Positions 51,903-58,590 of a stretch of 64,000 nt of DNA are shown in pieces; the first letter of the stretch is position 1; each line of letters opens with the position of its first letter. This stretch comes from Azorhizobium sp943371865. Lineage in GTDB: Bacteria > Pseudomonadota > Alphaproteobacteria > Rhizobiales > Xanthobacteraceae. Under the pieces are notes generated by a model. That model was not told where the DNA came from and made no database searches. It worked only from the letters and a program-made list of their open reading frames with translations. The translations under genes and the position numbers were made by a program. Where the stretch lies: the NCBI RefSeq assembly GCF_943371865.1, contig NZ_CALRWL010000006.1, positions 62,001-126,000 of the forward strand, read 5' to 3'.

Positions 51903-54656
51903 TCAGGCATCCTGCCGGATGCCCGGCGCCGCGGTGCGCCCGCCCGCCTCCTCCAGGCGATAGATGAACCGCCCCTCCGCAGTGGTGTCCACATGGATGG
52001 CGCTGGCCTGCTGCTCCCGGCCCATGCCGTGCAGGATTTCGGTGGCGATGTCCGGCAAGAGGGTCTTGTTGACGATGTGATCAATGTTGCGGGCGCCGGT
52101 CTCCACATCGGTGCAGCGGGCGACGATCTGCGCCACCACCGCATCGGAATAAGCGAACGCCATCTTCTGGCTGTCGCGCAGCCGGCGGCCCACCTTGTCC
52201 AGCTTGAGGCGCACGATCTCGCCCAGAATGTCGCCCAGCAGCGGATAGAACGGCACGATCTGCATGCGCGCCAGCAGGGCCGGCTTGAAGTGCCGCGACA
52301 ATTGCGGGCGGATCGCCTCCACCAGCGTGTCGGTGGCGGGGCGCGGGGTCATCTGGCCCATATGGGTCAGGGTATCGGTGGCCAGATTGCTGGTGAGGAT
52401 GACAATGGTGTTCTTGAAGTCCACCACCCGGCCCTCGCCATCGGACAACACGCCCTTGTCGAACACCTGGTAGAACAGGTTCATCACTTCCGGATCGGCC
52501 TTCTCCACCTCGTCCAGCAGCACCACGCTATAGGGCCGCTGGCGCACCGCCTCGGTGAGGATGCCGCCTTCCCCGAAGCCCACATAGCCGGGGGGCGAGC
52601 CCACCAGCTTGGAGACCGTGTGCTTCTCCTGGAACTCCGACATGTTGATGGATATCAGGAAGCGCTCGCCGCCGAACAGCAGGTCCGCCACGGCGGTGGC
52701 CAGCTCGGTCTTGCCCACGCCGGAGGGGCCGACGAACAGGAACACGCCCATGGGCTGGGTGGGGCTGTTGAGGCCCGCCTTGGCGGCGCGCATGCCCTCG
52801 TCGATGGCGGCGATGGCCTGATCCTGGCCCTTGATCCGGCGCTCAAGGTCGCGGGCCAGCGCCAGGATGGAGGCGGCCTCGTCGCGCACCATGTTGCCGG
52901 TGGGAATGCCGGTCCAATCGGAAATCACCTGCCCCACTGCCTCGGGGGTCACTTCATAGTGCAGCAGCCCGGTGCGGCCCTGGATCGCGGCCAGTTCGGC
53001 CACCACCTGCGCCAGTTCCGCCCGCACTGCGCACGTGGCGTCGTCCGCCGCGCTGTCATCGGCTGGCGCCAGCGGCGCGTCGGTGCCGGGGTCGGCGACG
53101 GTGGCGTCCGAGGCCGGCTCGGGATCAGCCAACGCATTGAGCTGCTGGCGCAGGGCGAGGATGCGGTCCACCAGGGCCTTCTCCCGGCCCCAGCGCACCT
53201 CCACCTCGGCGATCTCGGTGCGCAGATGCGCCACTTCGTCGGCGATCTCCTGGGCGCGGGGATTGTCGCCGCTGCCCAAGGTGTCCTGGTCGCGGGCCAG
53301 CGCGGACAGCTCGCGCTCCAGCGTGGCGATGCGCCGCTCGCGGCTGTCGAGGGCCTGCGGGCGGTTGGTCAGGCTCAGCTTGACGCGGGCGCAGGCGGTG
53401 TCGAGCACGTCCACCGCCTTGTCCGGCAACTGGCGGCCGGAGATGTAGCGGGCGGCCAATTGGCTGGCCGCCACCACCGCATCATCGCGCACATAGACAT
53501 TGTGGCTGCGCTCATAGATGGGCCGGAGGCCGCGCAGAATGGTGGTGGCCTCCGCCGGGCTGGGCTCGTCCAGCTTCACCACCTGGAACCGCCGCTCCAG
53601 GGCGGAATCCTTTTCGAAATACTTCTTGTATTCGCTCCAGGTGGTGGCGGCGATGGTGCGCAATTCGCCGCGCGCCAGCGCCGGCTTGAGCAGATTGGCG
53701 GCATCTCCGCCTCCCGCCGCACCGCCCGCGCCCACCATCATGTGGGCCTCGTCGATGAACAAGATGATGGGCGTGGGCGAGGCCTTCACCTCCTCGATGA
53801 TGCCCTTGAGCCGGTTCTCGAATTCGCCCTTCACCCCGGCGCCGGCCTGGAGCATGCCCAGATCGATGCCCACCAGTTCCACCTGCCGCAGGAATTCCGG
53901 CACGTCGCCCTGGGCGATCTTGAGCGCGAGGCCCTCCACCACCGCGGTCTTGCCCACGCCCGGCTCGCCGACGCAGATGGGATTGTTCTTCCGGCGACGG
54001 CCGAGAATATCGATCATCTGCTGGATTTCGCGATCGCGGCAGAACACCGGATCGATCTTGCCCGCCCGCGCCTGGGCGGTGAAATCGGTGGCGAAGCGGG
54101 CGAGCACGCTGTCGGGATTGCGCGCGCCGTGGCCCGCAGGCCGGCCCGCGGCAGGTCCGGCAGGCGCCGCCGTGGCCACACTCTCGGCCGAGGTGGCCAG
54201 GAGGGTGTGGAACTCGGCCTTGAACCGGGCGCTGGGCACGGCGCGCAGGGTCTCCCACCACTCGGTGAGGCCGAAGCGGTTGCCGTTGGCCAGCACTGCC
54301 AGCAGCACCGCGCCGGAGCGGGTGGCACCCTGCCCCAGCTCCACCGAGGCCAGCAGCCAGGCATCGGTGAGGATCTCGATCAGCACCGGCGCGAACACCG
54401 GGCGGCCGGGATTACCGGCCTTCATCTCCTCCACCGCGCGCTGCAACTGGCGCTTCAAGGTGGGGGTCTCCACGCCGTAATGGCGCAGGGCAAGGCCCAT
54501 GTCGCGGTCGGCATCGTCCACCATGGCCAGGAGGAAGTGCTCGACGCTCACGTCATAATTGCCGCGGCCCACCGCAAGGCCTGCCGCCATCTCCAGCCCG
54601 CGCTTGGTGTAAGGCGACAGGCGATCCAGAAGCGGCTTGAGATCCAGCGACAGCAT
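51903..54656 (-). CDS. clpV: T6SS sheath-recycling AAA+ ATPase ClpV/TssH
   Basis: A 917-residue class I Clp ATPase. An N-terminal Clp-N domain (SVEHFLLAMVDDADRDMGLALRHYGV) binds the contracted sheath. AAA1 has Walker A GEPGVGKT near residue 229 and LFIDEAHMMVGAGG. A coiled-coil middle domain lies at about 410-540. AAA2 has GPSGVGKTE near 642 and VVLLDEVEKADPEV, and the C-terminal domain completes it. The HxMVGAGG and YVRDDAVVAASQLAARYISGRQLPDKAVD motifs are those of ClpV. ATG at 54656 has a GGGGGAA site. It heads the minus-strand clpV-activator-kinase operon; the 224 bp upstream contain no gene. Confidence 0.95.
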   Translation of the reverse strand: MLSLDLKPLLDRLSPYTKRGLEMAAGLAVGRGNYDVSVEHFLLAMVDDADRDMGLALRHYGVETPTLKRQLQRAVEEMKAGNPGRPVFAPVLIEILTDAWLLASVELGQGATRSGAVLLAVLANGNRFGLTEWWETLRAVPSARFKAEFHTLLATSAESVATAAPAGPAAGRPAGHGARNPDSVLARFATDFTAQARAGKIDPVFCRDREIQQMIDILGRRRKNNPICVGEPGVGKTAVVEGLALKIAQGDVPEFLRQVELVGIDLGMLQAGAGVKGEFENRLKGIIEEVKASPTPIILFIDEAHMMVGAGGAAGGGDAANLLKPALARGELRTIAATTWSEYKKYFEKDSALERRFQVVKLDEPSPAEATTILRGLRPIYERSHNVYVRDDAVVAASQLAARYISGRQLPDKAVDVLDTACARVKLSLTNRPQALDSRERRIATLERELSALARDQDTLGSGDNPRAQEIADEVAHLRTEIAEVEVRWGREKALVDRILALRQQLNALADPEPASDATVADPGTDAPLAPADDSAADDATCAVRAELAQVVAELAAIQGRTGLLHYEVTPEAVGQVISDWTGIPTGNMVRDEAASILALARDLERRIKGQDQAIAAIDEGMRAAKAGLNSPTQPMGVFLFVGPSGVGKTELATAVADLLFGGERFLISINMSEFQEKHTVSKLVGSPPGYVGFGEGGILTEAVRQRPYSVVLLDEVEKADPEVMNLFYQVFDKGVLSDGEGRVVDFKNTIVILTSNLATDTLTHMGQMTPRPATDTLVEAIRPQLSRHFKPALLARMQIVPFYPLLGDILGEIVRLKLDKVGRRLRDSQKMAFAYSDAVVAQIVARCTDVETGARNIDHIVNKTLLPDIATEILHGMGREQQASAIHVDTTAEGRFIYRLEEAGGRTAAPGIRQDA

Positions 54657-54880
54657 GGCAATGTTCCCCCGCACGGGGCCACGCCGTCCCGCCGAAATCG
54701 GCGGGCACCGGCGCACGGCCCATCACGGGCTGAGAGGCGGAGCCGGGCACGGTTCATCCCCCCTGGCCCGGCGCCGCGATCCCATCAGCCCGCGCGCATG
54801 GAAGACAGGTTCGATGACCTGGAAATGACACCCATGCAATATACTACCGCACTCCCGTACGGCGTGCGGCGGAATGGGAA

Positions 54881-54908
54881 CCCGAGGAAGCGCCTGCGCT
54901 CCCTCGGG
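54881..54908 (-). terminator. Hairpin terminator after hcp
   Basis: CCCGAGGAAGCG (54881-54892) and CGCTCCCTCGGG (54897-54908) pair at 11 of 12 positions with a CCTG loop, 44 bp past the hcp stop. The minus-strand flank is T/C-rich. It separates hcp from clpV. Confidence 0.75.
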
Positions 54909-54951
54909 CTTGCGGCCGCCGGCTGCGGCGACCGCCATCAGCCAAAGCCGA

Positions 54952-55467
54952 TCAGGTGACGGGCTTGCGCCAATCGTCGGAACCGGAGGTGCCGGCCTTC
55001 TCGTGCGTCCAGGTCACCTTGCGATAGGTGAAGGACCAGTCTTCCATGTGCTGGAGCTGGGCATTTTCGGGCAGCAGGCAGTTGGGGATCATCGCCTTGC
55101 CGTCCACCAGCACGGCGTCTTCCCACTTGATGGTGTAGTACTTTTCCTGCTGGCCGGTCTTGGACGTGCGCCAGAAGAACAGTTCCACCGTGCTCAGCAC
55201 TTCGCCGGTGGCGAGGGCCTGCCACAGCAGCGGCGAGGCCTTGTCCTGATACTTGGTGAAGGTGGCGGGCTGGTGCACGCGCCCGCCGGTCGGCTGGCCC
55301 GACTGCGGATCGCGGGGGATGATCACGTTGCTCAGGAAGCCCTGGACGATGCTCTCGTCCTCATGGCCTTCCTGATAGGAATTGCCCACGCTGTCGGCGG
55401 TGAAGGCGCCCTTGGTGATCAGGCCCTGCTTTTCGCCGGTGATGCTGATGTAAGCGGGAGTCGGCAT
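54952..55467 (-). CDS. hcp: T6SS tube protein Hcp/TssD
   Basis: A 171-residue Hcp tube subunit with the family pattern AYISITGEKQGLITKGA, SYQEGHEDESIVQGF, GQPTGGRVHQPATFTKYQDKASPLLWQALATGEVLSTVELFFWR and a C-terminal FTYRKVTWTHE. Hexamers stack into the expelled inner tube and can carry effectors. It stands alone between a sigma-54 promoter with a full enhancer layout and its own hairpin terminator, so it is likely controlled separately from the structural operon by the activator encoded beside clpV. Confidence 0.96.
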   Translation of the reverse strand: MPTPAYISITGEKQGLITKGAFTADSVGNSYQEGHEDESIVQGFLSNVIIPRDPQSGQPTGGRVHQPATFTKYQDKASPLLWQALATGEVLSTVELFFWRTSKTGQQEKYYTIKWEDAVLVDGKAMIPNCLLPENAQLQHMEDWSFTYRKVTWTHEKAGTSGSDDWRKPVT

Positions 55468-55514
55468 TATGCCCTCGGTCTTGGGTGCCGGCCGGTCGCC
55501 GGTGATCTCCCTTC

Positions 55515-55530
55515 CGCAAGTCCGATGCCA
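55515..55530 (-). promoter_or_regulatory. Sigma-54 (-24/-12) promoter for hcp
   Basis: On the minus strand TGGCAT-CGGAC-TTGCG matches TGGCAC-N5-TTGCA at all key positions, with GG and GC exactly 10 bases apart. The predicted start is near 55504, giving a 37-nt leader with GAGGG before the hcp ATG. Confidence 0.88.
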
Positions 55531-55575
55531 GTTTTATTTCACGGTTTCGTCATGATGGCCGGTTTGTATTTGCCG

Positions 55576-55588
55576 CAACGCTTTGATG
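55576..55588 (-). promoter_or_regulatory. IHF-like site between enhancer and hcp promoter
   Basis: The minus strand reads CATCAAAGCGTTG, matching WATCAA-N4-TTR at all but the first base. It is about 72-84 bp upstream of the predicted start, where IHF normally bends DNA at sigma-54 promoters. Confidence 0.5.
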
Positions 55589-55637
55589 ATTGCTTCTGCC
55601 CCCCAGATGACGGCTTTTGGTGCCCCGTTTGCTTCAC

Positions 55638-55665
55638 CCAACTGCGCAGATTTCTGCGCAGTTGG
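55638..55665. promoter_or_regulatory. 28-bp perfect palindrome, probable upstream activating sequence
   Basis: CCAACTGCGCAGA and TCTGCGCAGTTGG flank a TT spacer, a perfect 13-bp inverted repeat centred about 147 bp upstream of the predicted hcp start. A further half-site, TCTGCGCA, occurs at 55682-55689. Position and symmetry fit binding by the Fis-type activator. The 245 bp between hcp and the 115-residue gene hold no other gene. Confidence 0.7.
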
Positions 55666-55712
55666 AGCGGGGTTGCCGGCTTCTGCGCACATGACAGCGG
55701 TGCGACCCGGCC

Positions 55713-56060
55713 TCAAACGGCCTCCACAACCCCGAGCGGCGCGAGCGTGCACTGGACATCGAGAAATGCACGCGTCTTCAGATCCAGAACCGCCTCGCCC
55801 TGGCAGGCAAAGCCTTCCGCGCCGATCACCGCCTGCCCCGTCACCGCATAGGTGATCACCGCGCGCAGACCGAATTTGGTGCGGATCTGCGGGCTGGCGG
55901 CGAGGCGCAACTGCAGGCTGCGCCCATCGTCCAGAAGCACGCTCTGCCAGGCGGGCGCCTCCGGCCCGCCGGCGGGATGCGCCGCCACCAGCGCCCGCAC
56001 CGATGCGGAAAGCTGCACCTCCAACGCGCTTACGTCGTCCTTCAGCGGCTGCCAGATCAT
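55713..56060 (-). CDS. 115-residue protein of unknown function in the VgrG operon
   Basis: I do not recognise a family. The protein begins MIWQPLKDDVSALEVQLSA, has predicted mixed alpha/beta structure, no signal peptide and no membrane helix, and ends LDVQCTLAPLGVVEAV. The ATG at 56060 overlaps the stop of the TPR-glycosyltransferase gene (ATGA), so it is co-translated with it. It is the last gene of the vgrG operon, next to the hcp enhancer. Position and size would fit a chaperone, adaptor or immunity-like protein for the preceding gene product, but nothing in the sequence proves any of these. Confidence 0.65.
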   Translation of the reverse strand: MIWQPLKDDVSALEVQLSASVRALVAAHPAGGPEAPAWQSVLLDDGRSLQLRLAASPQIRTKFGLRAVITYAVTGQAVIGAEGFACQGEAVLDLKTRAFLDVQCTLAPLGVVEAV

Positions 56061-57886
56061 GGGGCGGGGTCCTCGGTGAGTGCCACGGCATGAGGCCCCA
56101 GGCGCTCGGCCAGCGCGGTCAGGGCCTGGAGCGGGGCATCCCATGCCCCGGCCCGGGTTTGCGGCAGCACGCGGACGCCGGGATACCATAGGGCCGCGCC
56201 CTCCCGGTGGGCGAACGCCCAGGGCTGCGCGGCCGCAACCAGTGCGACCGCGGGAACGCCCATGGCCCCGGCCATATGCAGGGCAAGACCCGCGCTGCCG
56301 GCCACCAGATCCAGATGGGACAGGATCGCCGCCAGATCACGGGCGTCGGCCACGTCGGCGCCCGCGTCCACCACCTGCGGACAGGACGGCAATTGCCCCC
56401 GCGCCGCGTCGAAGGCCAGCGAGATCAGCGTGCCTCGCCCCGCCAGCGCCGCGACCAGGGGCCCAAGAGTCAGCCCCAGCGGCCCGGCCTCATAGGCCAG
56501 GCCGATCCAGGGTTTCGGCAGATGCGCCATGGCCGCGCCCCAGCGGGCACGCCGCGCCGCATCCACCGCCAGATAGGGGGCGCACGCCAGATCCTGCGGG
56601 CCGACGCCCAACAGGCCGGGCAGCGTGGGCAGCGCCACGGCATCAAGCGGCGCGGGCGCATCGGTAGCTGCAAGGCCCACCATGCCCTGCACTAGGGGCA
56701 GCAGCGCCGCCTCGCAATGGCAGGGCACCCGTGCGCCGTCTCGGCGCAGGCCGATGGCAAAGCGGGCCAGCAGAACCACCTCGCCCGCCGGCAGGCCCTC
56801 GGGAATGACCAGTGCCGCTACGGTCAACGGCGACGGGTCCGCGCGCACGGACCAGACCTGCCCGATCCGGCCCAGCGCCAGCCGCAGATGGGCCTGAAGC
56901 TGGATCGCCGCGAGTTCGTCGGGCGCGCGCTGCAACGCCTGATCGGCGAAGGCCAGGGCCTTCTCCAGATCCCCGCTCAGCCGCAGCAGGCGGGCCATGG
57001 CCAGCAACGCCCCCGGATCGCCTTCGGCCCGGCGCACCACCTGCGCGAACGCGGCGATGCCCGCCGCCCCCTCCCCCTTGAGGATCAGCACCCGCGCCAG
57101 GGCATCGGTGGCCAGCGCATCATGCGGCGAGAGGGCCAGCACCCGCCGGGTTGCCGCTTCCGCCTCCGCCAGACGCCCCACATCCATCAGCCGTCCGGCG
57201 CGGGCAATGGCGCGGGCAGGATCCGCCGGCGCGGCCAGATAGGCAGCCTCGGCAGCGGCCAGCGCCTCGTGCGGACGCTCCAGGGTGGCGAGCAGGTCCG
57301 CCAGCAGCGCAAGGTCGGGCGCATGGGCGGGGCGCAGCACCAGCGCGCGCCGCAGCGCCGCCTCGGCCATCGCGGGCCGATCCCCGCGCAGCATCAGGCG
57401 CGCAGCCAGCGACCAGCCTTCCGCGGCCAGCGCCGCATCGTCCGCCGCCTGCGCCAGATGCTGCACGGCGAGGATCTCCGCGCGGGCGCGTTCGGGCGCA
57501 TCGCGGGCCAGCAGCAGCGCCGCCAGTTCCGCCCGCCGCAGCCCGTCGTCCGGGGCCAGCAGCACCGCCTGTTCCAGGCAGACGAAGGCCTCCTCCGGAC
57601 GCCCCAGGGCCGCATGGGCGGCGCCCAGATTGGCGATCACATCCGCACGACCGGGATAGCGCGCGGCCAGCGCCGCCAGCAGATCGAACGCCGGCGCCAA
57701 GGCGCCGCGCGCCAGCGCGCCGGTGGCGCGCAGCAGCAGCGCATCCACCTGCTCCGGCGCGGCGGCGAGCACCTCCGCCACCAGGATATCCGCCTCGTCG
57801 AACCGCCCGGCGGACATCAATTGACCGGCCGCGGCCACATGGGCCGCGAAAGGCGCCGCGGCGCCGGTGAGGTCGATGGTCCTCAT
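56057..57886 (-). CDS. TPR protein with glycosyltransferase 9/41-like C-terminal domain
   Basis: A 609-residue protein. Residues about 10-340 are tetratricopeptide repeats, seen as recurring ADVIANLGAAHAALGRPEEAFVCLEQAVLLAPDD-type units. The C-terminal part (about 360-600) resembles the second half of the TPR-linked glycosyltransferase family. HLDLVAGSAGLALHMAGAMGVPAVALV sits where related proteins have DLVISVDTAVAHLAGALG, and ALWYPGVRVLPQ follows. The SVDT residues are changed, so activity is uncertain. It overlaps both neighbours by 4 bp inside the VgrG operon. It could glycosylate a T6SS or host protein, or serve as a TPR adaptor for cargo. Confidence 0.75.
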   Translation of the reverse strand: MRTIDLTGAAAPFAAHVAAAGQLMSAGRFDEADILVAEVLAAAPEQVDALLLRATGALARGALAPAFDLLAALAARYPGRADVIANLGAAHAALGRPEEAFVCLEQAVLLAPDDGLRRAELAALLLARDAPERARAEILAVQHLAQAADDAALAAEGWSLAARLMLRGDRPAMAEAALRRALVLRPAHAPDLALLADLLATLERPHEALAAAEAAYLAAPADPARAIARAGRLMDVGRLAEAEAATRRVLALSPHDALATDALARVLILKGEGAAGIAAFAQVVRRAEGDPGALLAMARLLRLSGDLEKALAFADQALQRAPDELAAIQLQAHLRLALGRIGQVWSVRADPSPLTVAALVIPEGLPAGEVVLLARFAIGLRRDGARVPCHCEAALLPLVQGMVGLAATDAPAPLDAVALPTLPGLLGVGPQDLACAPYLAVDAARRARWGAAMAHLPKPWIGLAYEAGPLGLTLGPLVAALAGRGTLISLAFDAARGQLPSCPQVVDAGADVADARDLAAILSHLDLVAGSAGLALHMAGAMGVPAVALVAAAQPWAFAHREGAALWYPGVRVLPQTRAGAWDAPLQALTALAERLGPHAVALTEDPAP

Positions 57887-58572
57887 CCCACCGTCACCCG
57901 CTTGCCGTCGAAGCGCACATCCTCCTTGGCCACCAGCACCGCGGTGGCGGCGGTGGTGCTGGTGATGCCGGCCACCGATTGCATCACCGTGCCGGCCTCC
58001 AGCACATCGGTGTCGCGCACCAAGGCAACCCGCGACTGCGCCTGCACCGCGATCTGGTCCGCCACCACCTCCCGCCGCCGGGCGGTGGAGCGCAGATGAT
58101 CGGCGACCAGAGTGACAAGGCGCCCGACCAGTGAAAAGGCATGGGCGCGGATGGCCACGGTGCGGCTGTCGATGGTTACGTCCCGCGCCGCGACCAGCGC
58201 CAGTGTCTCGCCGGCCGCAAGTCCCAGATGCGGGGCTGACACCGTGAGCCGCTCGACACCGGGCGCCGACAAGGTGGCAGTGCCGGGCAAAAGACGATCC
58301 AGCACCGCCAGCACATAGGTCTCGCCCTCCACCTGGGCCAGCAGCACCCGGTCCCCCACGGTTGGCTCCACCAGGCAACTGAAGGCGCGGGCGGCCCATA
58401 GTTCCGCCTCGTCAACGGCGACCCGCGCCCGCCCATCCGCGGCCATTTCAATCACCCGTGCGCACGGGAACGTGCCGGGCGCAGATTGCGCGGCCGCGGT
58501 CGGCGTGGCCGCACCGGGCGCAGCGTGTGAACTGGCGCCGTTGGTGGGCAAGGCGAGCCTGGACGGTGACAT
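57883..58572 (-). CDS. DUF3540 domain protein, T6SS accessory
   Basis: A 229-residue DUF3540 protein. The family core is ARVIEMAADGRARVAVDEAELWAARAFSCLVEPTVGDRVLLAQVEGETYVLAVLDR, an OB-like beta domain similar to the VgrG gp5 region, followed by beta-helical repeats (VERLTVSAPHLGLAAGETLAL). DUF3540 genes typically sit with DUF2169, DUF4150 and pentapeptide genes near vgrG, as here. The product may act as an extra spike-like or loading protein. It overlaps the TPR gene by 4 bp. Confidence 0.85.
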   Translation of the reverse strand: MSPSRLALPTNGASSHAAPGAATPTAAAQSAPGTFPCARVIEMAADGRARVAVDEAELWAARAFSCLVEPTVGDRVLLAQVEGETYVLAVLDRLLPGTATLSAPGVERLTVSAPHLGLAAGETLALVAARDVTIDSRTVAIRAHAFSLVGRLVTLVADHLRSTARRREVVADQIAVQAQSRVALVRDTDVLEAGTVMQSVAGITSTTAATAVLVAKEDVRFDGKRVTVG

Positions 58573-58590
58573 GGCGACGAGCCCCTTGCG

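Noticed and set aside
54855..54880. A TTGCA word before clpV (minus strand) that looks like the -12 half of a sigma-54 promoter
   Set aside because: The nearest GG lies only 9 bases from the GC, and sigma-54 promoters need 10. The -24 box is otherwise poor.
50922..54959. A 1345-codon open frame on the plus strand opposite clpV and the sigma-54 activator
   Set aside because: Low-complexity composition and no motifs; the minus-strand genes carry intact Walker, GAFSGA and Clp-N motifs.
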